DNA of 64,000 nt from assembly GCA_030684935.1 (NCBI GenBank), contig JAUXXH010000058.1, forward strand, positions 62,001 to 126,000, read 5' to 3'. How positions within the stretch are numbered: position 1 is the first letter of the stretch; each line of letters begins with the position of its first letter. This document shows positions 43,690 through 53,959 of the stretch, one piece after another. The position numbers and the translations under genes were made by a program. This DNA is from Pseudolabrys sp. (GTDB lineage: Bacteria > Pseudomonadota > Alphaproteobacteria > Rhizobiales > Xanthobacteraceae). The notes under the pieces were generated by a model. It did not search any database and was not told the origin of the DNA. It saw only the letters and a program-made list of their open reading frames with translations.

Positions 43690-44420
43690 GCGGCCTCGGT
43701 GCGGTGGGGATGGCTTTCATCATGCACGGCCCGCACGCCGCGCAATCCGAACAGATCGTCAAAGCTGCGCACAATGCAGTCGGCGCGGGCGAAGTCGTGC
43801 GACGCGGTCCACACCGACGGCGAGACGATGGTGCAAAGACCGTCGGTCTTGGCCGACAGCAGCCCGGCAGCGGAATCCTCAAACGCCACCGCCTCGGCGG
43901 CATCGATACCGAGTTGCGCCAGCGCCAGCGTGTAGATGTCGGGAGCGGGCTTCTTGTAGAGCACCTGGTCGCCGCAGGCGACGACATCGAAGATGTCCTC
44001 GGACGAGCGGCCAAGAACAGATTTCAGCAGTTCGTCGACATTCGTCAGCGTGGTGGTCGAGGCGATGGCGAGCATCAGCCCGGCGCCGCGCGCCTCCTCC
44101 AGCAGTGCGGCAATGCCGTCGCGCAGTGTCACGCGGCCGTCCTTCATCAGACGGGCATAATGCCGGGTCTTGCTGACATGCAGCGCCGGCACCTGACGGT
44201 GCAGCCGCGCCCGCTCGACCTCCGGCAGGTCGAGGCGCTCGATGTAGGATTGCAGCCGCTCCTTGCCGCCGGTGACGCCGAGCAGCGCGGTGTAGAGCCG
44301 CTGGTTCCACTGCCAGCCCAGCCCGTGCTCGGCGAAGGCGGCGTTGAAGGCGCAGCGGTGCGCCTCCTCGGTATCGGCCAGCGTGCCGTCGACATCGAAG
44401 ATCAGCGCGCGCAGGATCAT
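43686..44420 (-). CDS. cbbY: CbbY, xylulose-1,5-bisphosphate phosphatase-type HAD protein
   Basis: The 244-residue HAD protein has [21 protein letters not shown] (catalytic Asp near 9), [14 protein letters not shown] near 120, [17 protein letters not shown] near 155 and [12 protein letters not shown] near 178. CbbY removes the misfire product xylulose-1,5-bisphosphate, which inhibits red-type RuBisCO, and is typically encoded beside cbbX. It overlaps both cbbX and the next HAD gene by ATGA, so all three are translationally coupled. Confidence 0.88.
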   Translation of the reverse strand: MILRALIFDVDGTLADTEEAHRCAFNAAFAEHGLGWQWNQRLYTALLGVTGGKERLQSYIERLDLPEVERARLHRQVPALHVSKTRHYARLMKDGRVTLRDGIAALLEEARGAGLMLAIASTTTLTNVDELLKSVLGRSSEDIFDVVACGDQVLYKKPAPDIYTLALAQLGIDAAEAVAFEDSAAGLLSAKTDGLCTIVSPSVWTASHDFARADCIVRSFDDLFGLRGVRAVHDESHPHRTEAA

Positions 44421-45313
44421 TGGCCCTCTCCTTCGGTGCCGAACACGCGGCTGGCGCGGATGTCGCCGGCCTCGATCAGGCTGAGCTGTTCCAGCGAGAG
44501 GCCGCGCTCACGCGCCTCGAACAGGCGGTTGGCCTGCCGCAGCCGCGCCCGGTCCAGCGCATTGCGGATCGAGCGCGCATTGGCGAATTGCGGACGGCTT
44601 TTGCGCAACGCGATGTAGTCGTGCAGCGCGGCGGCAGCGTCATCACTGAGGCGGTACTGCATCCGCTCCAGCATCAGGCCGGCAATGGCGAACAGCTCAT
44701 CCTCGGCGTAATCGGGGAAGTCGATATGGTGCGCGACCCGCGACGCCATGCCGGGGTTGGAGCCGAAGAAGCGGTCCATGCGGTCCTTGTAACCGGCGAA
44801 GATCACGACCAGGTCGTCGCGCTGGTTCTCCATGACCTGCAGCAGGATCTCGATCGCCTCCTGGCCGTAGTCGCGTTCGTTCTCGGGCCGGTAAAGGTAA
44901 TAGGCCTCGTCGATGAACAGCACGCCGCCCATCGCGCGCTTCAGGACTTCCTTGGTCTTGGGCGCGGTGTGGCCGATGTACTGGCCGACCAGATCGTCCC
45001 GCGTCACCGACACCAGTTGGCCTTTGCGCACATAGCCGAGGCCGTGCAGGATCGACGCCATGCGCATCGCCACCGTGGTCTTGCCGGTGCCGGGATTGCC
45101 GGTGAAACTCATGTGCAGCGGCGGCGGACCGGCGTGCAGGCCGACCGAGCGGCGCAGCTTTTCGATCAGCAGCAGCGCGGCGATCTCTCGCACCCGGCGC
45201 TTCACCGGCGCCAACCCGATCAGGTCGCGCTCCAGCGCCTCGAGCATCTCGCCGATGCGCGACTCGCTGTAGAGCGCGTCGATGTCGAGTGTGCTGGCCG
45301 GGCGTGCGAGCAT
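44417..45313 (-). CDS. cbbX: CbbX, red-type RuBisCO activase
   Basis: The 298-residue AAA+ ATPase has Walker A in [19 protein letters not shown] near residue 70, Walker B in [21 protein letters not shown] near 135 and an arginine-rich sensor region. CbbX remodels inhibited form IC/ID RuBisCO by pulling the large-subunit C-terminus. ATG 45313, five bases after cbbS, is chosen over longer open frames because it gives the family N-terminus and length. Confidence 0.95.
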   Translation of the reverse strand: MLARPASTLDIDALYSESRIGEMLEALERDLIGLAPVKRRVREIAALLLIEKLRRSVGLHAGPPPLHMSFTGNPGTGKTTVAMRMASILHGLGYVRKGQLVSVTRDDLVGQYIGHTAPKTKEVLKRAMGGVLFIDEAYYLYRPENERDYGQEAIEILLQVMENQRDDLVVIFAGYKDRMDRFFGSNPGMASRVAHHIDFPDYAEDELFAIAGLMLERMQYRLSDDAAAALHDYIALRKSRPQFANARSIRNALDRARLRQANRLFEARERGLSLEQLSLIEAGDIRASRVFGTEGEGQ

Positions 45314-45318
45314 GCGGC

Positions 45319-45744
45319 TCAATCCGCCCCGTAGCGTTCGCCGGACGGGCGATCGGCGGCATAACTGCGCGTGGTGTAGCGCACCTGACGCCCCGCGCCC
45401 TCCTGGCGTTCCAGCGCGAAGCCGGGTTCGTCCTTCGGCCGGTTGACGATGAAGGACAGGCGCAGCGCCTCCCAGCCGTGCGACGAGTCGAAGGCGTTGA
45501 CCTTGATGTAGTGATCCGGAAACGCGTGGCGGCACGCCGTGACCTCGGCCATGACGCCGGCGGCGTCCTTGAGGTCGAACATCGGCATGCCCCACATGTC
45601 CCAGTAGGTGTTCCGCGGGTGCGGATCGTCGGTGTACTCGACCGACACCGCCCAGCCGTTCCTGAGGCAGTATTCGATCTGCGCGCCGATCTGGGTGTCG
45701 CTGAGGTCCGGCAGAAACGAGAAGGTGCCCTGGGTCAGTCGCAT
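45319..45744 (-). CDS. cbbS: RuBisCO small subunit, form IC
   Basis: The 141-residue small subunit begins [19 protein letters not shown] and has [23 protein letters not shown] near residue 36. The C-terminal extension (after about residue 110, ending SGERYGAD) is characteristic of red-like form IC/ID small subunits, where it forms a beta hairpin in the central channel. It starts ten bases after cbbL. Confidence 0.97.
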   Translation of the reverse strand: MRLTQGTFSFLPDLSDTQIGAQIEYCLRNGWAVSVEYTDDPHPRNTYWDMWGMPMFDLKDAAGVMAEVTACRHAFPDHYIKVNAFDSSHGWEALRLSFIVNRPKDEPGFALERQEGAGRQVRYTTRSYAADRPSGERYGAD

Positions 45745-45754
45745 TGCATTGTCC

Positions 45755-47263
<1,509 letters not shown>

Positions 47264-47270
47264 TCATAAG

Positions 47271-47285
47271 AACAATTTAATTGTT
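47271..47285. promoter_or_regulatory. Putative CbbR operator in the cbbL/cbbR intergenic region
   Basis: The near-perfect palindrome AACAATTTAATTGTT sits in the 88-bp gap between divergent cbbL and cbbR. It has the T-N11-A form typical of LysR-family operators and is the only AT-rich dyad in the gap. It lies 16 bases before the cbbR ATG, consistent with autoregulation and with activation of cbbLSXY. Confidence 0.65.
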
Positions 47286-47300
47286 GTTACCATTCCGATA

Positions 47301-48242
47301 ATGCATTTTAATGTCTGGATGCTGGAGCGCGCTTCCCTCAACCAGTTGCGGATTTTTGAATGTGCCGCGCGGCACCAGCATTTCGGCCGCGCCGCCGCCG
47401 AGCTGTACCTGACCCAGCCCGCGGTATCGATCCAGTTGAGCCTGCTGGAGAAGACCGTCGGCATGAAGCTGTTCGAGCAGACCGGCCGGCGCATGCAGAT
47501 CACCCCGGCCGGCGTCGAACTCCTGACCCATACCCGCGCGGTGCTGACGCAGCTCCGCGATGCCGACGACGCGCTGAATCTGCTGAAAGGCATCGGCGGC
47601 GGCAGGCTGCACCTCGCAGCCACCACGACGGCGGAATATTTCGCGCCGCACCTGCTGGCGGGCTTTCGCAAGCTGCACGCCAATATCCGCATCCGGCTCG
47701 AGATCGACAACCGCGAGGCGGTGGTACGGGCGCTGGCCGACAACACCGTCGATCTGGCGGTCATGGGCCGCGCGCCGAGTGAGTTCGACACCGTCGCCGT
47801 GCCGTTCGCCGAGCATCCGCTGTCGATCATCGCAGCCCCCGATCACCCGATGGCGGGCCGCAAGCGGTTCGCTCTTGCACGATTGCAGCAGGATACGTTC
47901 CTGATCCGCGAGCCCGGCTCCGGCACCCGCGCAGCGATGGAGCAGGCGTTCAAGGCGGCCAAGTTCATACCCACGGAGACCATCGAGTTTGGTTCGAACG
48001 AGACCATCAAGCAGGCGGTGGCGGCCGGCATGGGGCTCGGCTTCGTCTCGCTGCACACCGCCGCGCTGGATCTCGCGGTGAAAAGGCTGGTGGTGCTGCG
48101 CATCGACGGCATGCCGGTGATGCGTCACTGGTTCGTGGTGCATCGCGCCGGCAAGCGGCTGTCAGCGGTCGCCGCCGCATTCAAGGATTATCTGGTGGCG
48201 CAAGGCGCGGCGCTGATCGCCGCGTCAGGCCGCCCGCTGTGA
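47301..48242 (+). CDS. cbbR: CbbR, LysR-type regulator of Calvin-cycle genes
   Basis: The 313-residue LysR-type activator has the N-terminal winged HTH (LNQLRIFECAARHQHFGRAAAELYLTQPAVSIQL, residues about 13-46) and an effector domain with REPGSGTRAAMEQAF and GSNETIKQAVAAGMGLGFVS. It is divergent from cbbL, the canonical cbbR position. The start may be ATG 47301 or ATG 47319; neither has a clear Shine-Dalgarno. Its 3' end overlaps the convergent hydrolase gene by 18 bases. Confidence 0.93.
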   Translation: MHFNVWMLERASLNQLRIFECAARHQHFGRAAAELYLTQPAVSIQLSLLEKTVGMKLFEQTGRRMQITPAGVELLTHTRAVLTQLRDADDALNLLKGIGGGRLHLAATTTAEYFAPHLLAGFRKLHANIRIRLEIDNREAVVRALADNTVDLAVMGRAPSEFDTVAVPFAEHPLSIIAAPDHPMAGRKRFALARLQQDTFLIREPGSGTRAAMEQAFKAAKFIPTETIEFGSNETIKQAVAAGMGLGFVSLHTAALDLAVKRLVVLRIDGMPVMRHWFVVHRAGKRLSAVAAAFKDYLVAQGAALIAASGRPL

Positions 48243-49142
48243 CGCCTGCGCCAGAAACGCGTCGTAGCGGCGGGTGAATGCGTCGCCGACTTCGAAGAAG
48301 GGCAAGGCGCCGGAGTCGAACTTGGTCACCGTCCAGTTCGGCCGCTGCTCGAATTGGGCCGCATAACTGTAATCCTGGAAATCGCCGCGGTTGCCGTGCG
48401 ACATCCACACCGGCAGCAGCAGCTTCTCGTAGACGCGGGTAATGTCGCGGCTGAACAGATAGCCCGAGACAAAGTAATACGGCGCAAAACGCGCGCCGGG
48501 CTGGTGCGTCGTCTTGTAATCGTAGTCCAGCAGACCCTCGTCGATGTTCTTCGAACCCCAGGTCTTCTCCAGGAAAAACCGGATCGTGCGCCTGGCGGTC
48601 AGCCCCTTGTAAAGCGGCCGGGTCCACAGCGGCACGGTGAAGAAGCGGTATAGCCACGGCATGGCGCGGGTCGTGCCCGGCGGTTCGTTATAGGGCGCCT
48701 TCTTGTCGAAGCCGGTCGGGCTGATCAAGGCGGCGCTGCGGTAATGCTCCGGCCGTTCGCTGATGGCGCGGGCGAGAAACTCGCACGACAGCGACAAGGC
48801 CGCCGCGTCGATCGGCACGTTGTCGTGAGCCTTGCGTATCGCATCGACCATGGCGTGAATGGCGTCGGTCATCAGCCGCGGCGTGTAGACGCGGTCCGAA
48901 CGCTCGGAGAAACCGAAGCCGGGCAGATCGAGCGCATAGACCGGGCGCTTCGCCTGATAGGCCTCGTACAGCGGCTTCATCTCATAGGCCGAGCCGGCCG
49001 CATTGATGCTGTGCGCCAGCAGCACCGGCGGGCCGCCTTGGCCGGCCGAGCGGTAATAGCTCAGCGCGCCGGCGGGGCTCGTCGCGATTGTGTGGCGCTC
49101 GCCCGGCAAGGCGGGCGGCAAGGGTCGGTCGGCCGCGGTCAT
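48225..49142 (-). CDS. Alpha/beta hydrolase of unknown substrate following bchD
   Basis: The 305-residue protein has an alpha/beta-hydrolase fold: PPVLLAHSINAAGSAYEM (oxyanion strand near residue 42), YALDLPGFGFSERSDR near 72, and a nucleophile region IDAAALSLSCEFLAR near 113. Here the usual G-x-S-x-G reads A-L-S-L-S-C, so the glycines are absent. It lies 77 bases after bchD in the same direction, the place normally held by bchO, yet it differs from the BchO at 37959. ATG 49142 is preferred; an in-frame TTG lies 11 codons upstream. The product may assist chelatase or have an unrelated role. Confidence 0.7.
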   Translation of the reverse strand: MTAADRPLPPALPGERHTIATSPAGALSYYRSAGQGGPPVLLAHSINAAGSAYEMKPLYEAYQAKRPVYALDLPGFGFSERSDRVYTPRLMTDAIHAMVDAIRKAHDNVPIDAAALSLSCEFLARAISERPEHYRSAALISPTGFDKKAPYNEPPGTTRAMPWLYRFFTVPLWTRPLYKGLTARRTIRFFLEKTWGSKNIDEGLLDYDYKTTHQPGARFAPYYFVSGYLFSRDITRVYEKLLLPVWMSHGNRGDFQDYSYAAQFEQRPNWTVTKFDSGALPFFEVGDAFTRRYDAFLAQASQRAA

Positions 49143-49219
49143 GTCGAACGGTATCCCGGAATGGCGCCGGTGCAAGCCCGGCTCTGATGGGACAAGCCCC
49201 GGCGCGGGCCCGGAGTTCC

Positions 49220-50986
49220 CTAATAGGCGGCGGGTGCGGCGGTGCGGATGGCCTGCGAAATCACGGCGGCATCGGCGTAGGGCAGTGGCAGATAGCGGCC
49301 GCCGATTTCGGTCGCCAGCCGCGCCGCGGCCGGCCCCGGTTGCGGCGACGTGTCCACCACTAGGCTCGACAGCCGCGCCGCGCGGCAGTGGCGGGCCGCG
49401 GCATAGGCGTCGTCCTGCGCGCGCTCGCGGCCTTGCGCCTCGCCGCGGCCGACATTGGCCCGGCCGTCGGTGAGAAACACCAAAGTCGGCGACAGGCCCT
49501 TACGCCGCAACGCATCGGCCAGCCCGAATCCGGCATCAATGGCCGCGGCCAGCGGCGTGCCGCCGCCGCCGGGCAGCGCCGCCAGCATGCGCTTGGCGCG
49601 GGCCAGCGACCGCGTCGGCGGCAGCATCAGATCCGCCAGCTTGCCGCGGAAGGATATCAGCGCCACCTGGTCGCGGCGGATGTAGCAATCGGCCAGCAGC
49701 AACTCGATGGCGCCCTTGGCCTCGGCCAGCCGGTGCATGGCGGCGGAGCCCGACGCATCGACCAGAAAGATGGTCGCCGTCTCGCTGCGGTGCTTGTAGC
49801 GGACGATGCGGAAGTCCTCGCGCCGGACCATGACGCGATGATCGGCGCCGAGCGTTTCCAGACGCCGCATCGCCTGCCACGGCGCCGCGGTGCGCAGGGT
49901 CTCGACCAGATTGAGACGGACGCCGGACTTGATGTCGCCGCGCCGCGAACCGATCGGCCGGCCACGCAACGCGCTCGGTTGCGCCGCGCCGGCGCGGCCC
50001 GATGACGCGCTGCGGGCGCGCAGGGCGACGCTCGCCTGAAGCTTCGCCAGCAGCCCGGGCGGGATCGATGCCACCACGGCAGCCAGCACGACATCGGCCA
50101 TGGTGCCGGTCTCGACGGAGTCGCCGTCGTCGCCATCGTTTTGGTTCTCGGTCTCGGGCTCGCCGTTGTCGTCGTCCTGTTCTTCTTCGTCACTAGCCTC
50201 CATCTCCGGGGCCGGCAACGATGTCGCACGCGCCAGCAGCACCAGGCGCGCCGCGACCACGGCGTCGTCTTGCGTAGCGTCACGCCGGCCCGCCAAAGCC
50301 GCGTGCAGCCGCGCCACCGTCAGCGCCAGCAGCGTCGCGCGGATTTCGGTAATGCCGAAGTCGGCGGCCACGCCGCAGATGGCGCGGCGGATGTCGTCGC
50401 CGACGATCACGACTGCCGCGGTCTGACGCGCCGATTCAATCTGCGCGAGGGAAAACGGCGCCTCGAACGCCTCGTCGCTCGCCGAAGCAAGTTCGAGATG
50501 AATGCCGAGGCGATCGAGCAGCGCCCGCGGCGGCCGCTCGTCGTCGCTGGCGCCTTCGTCAAGCGCCACGATGGCGATGCGAGCGTTGTGCATGGTGCCG
50601 AAGCCGTCGCGCTCGACCGTCACCTCGCCGCTGTCGAGCACAGCGGCGAGCTTTGCCGCCAAAGTCTGCGGCAATCGCTCCGCCATCGCCGCCACCAGGA
50701 TGCCGCCGTCGGCCTCCGCCAGGACGCCGCGCTCCAGGATAGGCCGATGTGCCTGCAAGGTCGCGGCGAGATCGAGCCCGCCGAGCAGCCGCGCATCGCC
50801 GATGCCGGCCGGCAGCCGACGGAACGCCGCGCCGGCCGGCATCAAGGCGCGCAACAATGTCATGAACTGATCGCGCTCGGGACCGGCACGCGACCGCACA
50901 CAGAGGCCGCCGATGGCGTTGGGATCGACCGCCATGATGCAGGCGGCCAGCGCCGCGTCGGCATGAGCCTTTTCGATGCCGTTCAT
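49220..50986 (-). CDS. bchD: Magnesium chelatase subunit D, BchD
   Basis: The 588-residue AAA+ subunit has an N-terminal degenerate ATPase domain (residues 1-270), an acidic proline-poor linker (SDEEEQDDDNGEPETENQND, near 275-310) and a C-terminal von Willebrand A integrin-I domain with the MIDAS motif IFLVDASGSAAMHRLAEAK near 395 and VFLTDGRANVGRG near 505. It forms the motor complex with BchI. Start ATG 50986 is six bases after bchI; GTG 50995 (GTGA overlap) is an alternative. Confidence 0.95.
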   Translation of the reverse strand: MNGIEKAHADAALAACIMAVDPNAIGGLCVRSRAGPERDQFMTLLRALMPAGAAFRRLPAGIGDARLLGGLDLAATLQAHRPILERGVLAEADGGILVAAMAERLPQTLAAKLAAVLDSGEVTVERDGFGTMHNARIAIVALDEGASDDERPPRALLDRLGIHLELASASDEAFEAPFSLAQIESARQTAAVVIVGDDIRRAICGVAADFGITEIRATLLALTVARLHAALAGRRDATQDDAVVAARLVLLARATSLPAPEMEASDEEEQDDDNGEPETENQNDGDDGDSVETGTMADVVLAAVVASIPPGLLAKLQASVALRARSASSGRAGAAQPSALRGRPIGSRRGDIKSGVRLNLVETLRTAAPWQAMRRLETLGADHRVMVRREDFRIVRYKHRSETATIFLVDASGSAAMHRLAEAKGAIELLLADCYIRRDQVALISFRGKLADLMLPPTRSLARAKRMLAALPGGGGTPLAAAIDAGFGLADALRRKGLSPTLVFLTDGRANVGRGEAQGRERAQDDAYAAARHCRAARLSSLVVDTSPQPGPAAARLATEIGGRYLPLPYADAAVISQAIRTAAPAAY

Positions 50987-50991
50987 GGCGC

Positions 50992-52017
50992 TCACGCCCC
51001 GAACATCTCCGCCACGGCGCGGTCGACCCGAACCGTCGAACCGGCCTCGTCGAGCGGATCGCGGCGCAGCCGGTGCCGCAAGGCGGACGCCGCAATGCGG
51101 CGCAGATGCAGCGCGCCGACTTCCGTGGCGCCATCGAGGCTGGCCACCGCACGCGCCGCGCGGATCAGCGTCAGCTCGCCGCGCAATCCGTCGGTACCGA
51201 GACCCATGCACAGCCGCGCCGCATGTTCGCGCGCGCTCTGCGGCACCGCGACCGCGCCGAGCCGTGCTCGCGCCGCGACGAGCTTGCGGCGGATCTTGGC
51301 GTCCTGCTTCTGCCACTTCATCATGAAGGCGGTAGAGTCGCGCTCAAACTCGTCGCGCCGCCGCACCACTTCGATGCGGGTCTCGATGTCGCCCGGCGTC
51401 GTGACTTCAACGGACAGACCGAAGCGATCGAGCAGTTGCGGGCGCAACTCGCCCTCTTCCGGATTGCCGGTGCCGACCAGCACGAAGCGCGCCGGATGAC
51501 GGACGCTCAAGCCCTCGCGCTCGACCACATTCTCGCCGGACGCGGCGACGTCGAGCAGCAGATCGACCAGATGATCCTCCAGCAGGTTGACCTCGTCGAT
51601 GTAGAGAAAGCCGCGATGCGCCCGCGCCAGCAGGCCTGGCTCGTAGGCCTTGACGCCATGCGCCAGCGCCTTTTCCAGATCCAGCGCGCCGACCACGCGA
51701 TCCTCGGTGGCGCCGAGCGGCATATCGACCACCGGCACCGGCACCAGGTGTGTCTTCAGCTCCTTGAACTTGCCGCGCTCCTGGCATTCGTCGCAGCGCG
51801 ATCCATTGCCGGCCGGATCGCAGTGATAGCGGCATCCGGTTACGACCCGCATCGGCGGCAGCAGCGAAGCCAGCGCGCGTACCGCGGTCGATTTGCCGGT
51901 GCCGCGATCGCCGAACACCAGCACGCCGCCGATGCCGGGATCGACGGCGGCGATCAGGATCGCCAGCTTCATCTCGTCCTGACCGACAATCGCCGAGAAG
52001 GGAAACACCGGTTTCAT
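50992..52017 (-). CDS. bchI: Magnesium chelatase ATPase subunit I, BchI
   Basis: The 341-residue AAA+ ATPase has Walker A VFGDRGTGKSTAVRAL near residue 37, Walker B GFLYIDEVNLLEDHLVDLLLD near 140 and NPEEGELRPQLLDRFGL near 210. A cysteine-bearing insert (CRYHCDPAGNGSRCDEC, near 63-80) is typical of BchI. It starts two bases after the ispH stop and is followed directly by bchD. Confidence 0.97.
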   Translation of the reverse strand: MKPVFPFSAIVGQDEMKLAILIAAVDPGIGGVLVFGDRGTGKSTAVRALASLLPPMRVVTGCRYHCDPAGNGSRCDECQERGKFKELKTHLVPVPVVDMPLGATEDRVVGALDLEKALAHGVKAYEPGLLARAHRGFLYIDEVNLLEDHLVDLLLDVAASGENVVEREGLSVRHPARFVLVGTGNPEEGELRPQLLDRFGLSVEVTTPGDIETRIEVVRRRDEFERDSTAFMMKWQKQDAKIRRKLVAARARLGAVAVPQSAREHAARLCMGLGTDGLRGELTLIRAARAVASLDGATEVGALHLRRIAASALRHRLRRDPLDEAGSTVRVDRAVAEMFGA

Positions 52018-52019
52018 GA

Positions 52020-52988
52020 TCAGGCCACGCTCGCGTTCGGGACCGGCGTCTGCAATCGCTGCGGCAGCCGGAACTGGACATTCTCCTCGACGCCGTCACG
52101 CGTCTCGACGACGACGGGACGGAAGGTGCGGATGCGCTCGATGGTTTGCTGCACCAGCAGTTCCGGCGCCGAGGCGCCGGCTGTCAGCGCCAGCGTGCGC
52201 ACACCATCCAGCCAGGCCGCTTCAAAGGCTTCCGGCCGGTCGATCAGATAGCTCGGCACGCCGGCACCCTCGCCGATCTCGCGCAGCCGCCGCGAGTTGG
52301 AGCTGTTGAGGCCGCCGACGACGACGATCATGTCGACGCTGTCGACCACGTCGAGGATCGCCTTCTGCCGGTTCTGGGTGGCATAACAGATGTTGCGGGT
52401 GTCGGGCCCGATCAGTGCCGGGAAGCGGCGCTTCAGCGCCTCGATCACCGCCTTGGTGTCGAAAATGCTCAGCGTCGTCTGCGTCACATAGGCGACGCGC
52501 GCCGGATCGCGCACCGTCAGACCGGCCACTTCATCCACGGTTGCAATGACATGCAGCCGGCCTTCGATCTGGCCGCGGGTGCCTTCGACTTCCGGGTGCC
52601 CGGCGTGACCGATCAGGACGACGTCATAATCGCGGCCGGCATAGCGGCGGCCTTCGTTGTGAACCTTCTGCACCAGCGGGCAGGTGGCATCGATGACATC
52701 GAGCTTGCGGCCGGCCGCGTCGGCCTCGACCTTGCGCGACACGCCGTGGGCGCTGAACACCGTCACCGCGCCGGCCGGGATTTCGTCGACCTCGTTGACG
52801 AAGATGGCGCCGCGCCCGCGCAACTCTTCGACCACATGGTGGTTGTGAACGATCTCATGGCGCACATAGACCGGCGCGCCGTATTGTTCGAGCGCACGTT
52901 CGACGATCTCGATGGCACGCTCGACGCCGGCGCAGAAGCCGCGCGGCCGGGCCAGGATCACCCGCAATGTGTCGGTCGGTGAAACCAT
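52020..52988 (-). CDS. ispH: 4-hydroxy-3-methylbut-2-enyl diphosphate reductase IspH (LytB)
   Basis: The 322-residue iron-sulfur enzyme is the last step of the MEP pathway, producing IPP and DMAPP. The three cluster cysteines appear in [15 protein letters not shown] (near 19), [13 protein letters not shown] (near 103) and [12 protein letters not shown] (near 203). It heads ispH-bchI-bchD behind tandem PpsR palindromes, so late isoprenoid synthesis and Mg-chelatase share control. It complements dxs at 40858. Confidence 0.96.
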   Translation of the reverse strand: MVSPTDTLRVILARPRGFCAGVERAIEIVERALEQYGAPVYVRHEIVHNHHVVEELRGRGAIFVNEVDEIPAGAVTVFSAHGVSRKVEADAAGRKLDVIDATCPLVQKVHNEGRRYAGRDYDVVLIGHAGHPEVEGTRGQIEGRLHVIATVDEVAGLTVRDPARVAYVTQTTLSIFDTKAVIEALKRRFPALIGPDTRNICYATQNRQKAILDVVDSVDMIVVVGGLNSSNSRRLREIGEGAGVPSYLIDRPEAFEAAWLDGVRTLALTAGASAPELLVQQTIERIRTFRPVVVETRDGVEENVQFRLPQRLQTPVPNASVA

Positions 52989-52992
52989 GATG

Positions 52993-53035
52993 TGTTATAT
53001 ACTGTTTACAGTAGATGTGTCATGTAAAATTGACA
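52993..53035. promoter_or_regulatory. ispH/SDR divergent promoter with two perfect PpsR palindromes
   Basis: Exact TGT-N12-ACA motifs at 52993-53010 and 53018-53035 are separated by 7 bp. On the minus strand ATGACA (53023-53018), 17 bases and ATATAA (53000-52995) form the ispH promoter, with one palindrome over each element. On the plus strand TGTTTA-N16-TAAAAT could serve the SDR gene. This is the strongest PpsR operator in the window. Confidence 0.85.
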
Positions 53036-53072
53036 GACGCCGTGTGGAATCCTCCGGACCTGAGGCAAGCTA

Positions 53073-53957
53073 TTGAAAGCGAATGTGTTCTGCTTGGGAC
53101 TGGGGTACTCGGCCGCGGCGTATATTGGCGGCTTTGGCGAGCGGATCGGCCGTGTTTCGGGCACGGTGCGGTCCGAAGCCAAGCGGCAGGCGCTCGCTGC
53201 CCGGGGGATCGACGCCTTTGTATTCGACGGTCAGCCGCACCCGGGCGTGACCGAAGCGATCCGGGCGGCTGACGCCATTCTGGTCTCGGCGCCGCCGGCC
53301 GAGCTGGCGGCGACGACGGCCGCCATGCTGGCGCCCGGCCAAACCCCCGCCGTGGTCTATCTGTCGAGCCTCAGCGTCTATGGCGATCATGGCGGCGCCG
53401 AGATCGATGAGGACGCGGCGCTGAAAGCGACATCGGTGCGCGGCCGCGAACGGATCGCGGCGGAAGAAGCGTGGCGGCAGTTCGGCCGCGCCAGCGGATG
53501 CCCGGTGGCGATCCTCCGCCTCGCCGGCATCTACGGTCCCGGACGCAATGCGCTCATCACCGTCGCCAAGGGCGAAGCGCGCCGCATCGTCAAGCCGGGT
53601 CAGGTGTTCAACCGCATCCACGTCGCCGACATCGCGCAGGCGATCGCCGCCGCCTTCGAGCGCCGGGCCGATGGCGTCTTCAATGGTGCCGACGACGAAC
53701 CGGCGCCGCCGCAGGACGTCATCGCCTATGCGGCGAACCTGCTCGGCGTTCCGCCACCGCCGGAGATGCCGTTCGAGGAGGCGAAGCGGACCATGTCGCC
53801 GATGGCGCGGAGCTTTTATGCCGAGAGCAAGCGCGCGCTGAACCGCAGGCTGAAAACCGGACTCGGTGTGACCTTGCGCTATCCGACCTACCGCGAGGGA
53901 CTCGACGCCCTGTTCGCAGCCCGCGATCACGAAAGCAGCGGCGAGCCTTCCGCGTGA
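53073..53957 (+). CDS. NAD(P)-dependent epimerase/dehydratase-like (SDR) protein
   Basis: The 294-residue extended-SDR-like protein has an N-terminal nucleotide-binding strand (FCLGLGYSAAAYIGGF) and VVYLSSLSVYGDHGGAEID near residue 97, then RLAGIYGPGRNALI near 150 and NRIHVADIAQAIAAAFE near 182. The catalytic tyrosine of classical SDRs is not clear (no YxxxK is evident), so activity is uncertain. Start TTG 53073 has GAGG seven bases upstream. It is divergent from ispH across a strong PpsR operator, suggesting a photosynthesis-linked role that remains unknown. Confidence 0.7.
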   Translation: MKANVFCLGLGYSAAAYIGGFGERIGRVSGTVRSEAKRQALAARGIDAFVFDGQPHPGVTEAIRAADAILVSAPPAELAATTAAMLAPGQTPAVVYLSSLSVYGDHGGAEIDEDAALKATSVRGRERIAAEEAWRQFGRASGCPVAILRLAGIYGPGRNALITVAKGEARRIVKPGQVFNRIHVADIAQAIAAAFERRADGVFNGADDEPAPPQDVIAYAANLLGVPPPPEMPFEEAKRTMSPMARSFYAESKRALNRRLKTGLGVTLRYPTYREGLDALFAARDHESSGEPSA

Positions 53958-53959
53958 CG

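Noticed and set aside
49220-51316. 698-residue frame suggesting an extended BchD
   Set aside because: The first 110 residues overlap bchI in another frame, are Arg/Ala rich and lack homology. ATG 50986 gives normal BchD.
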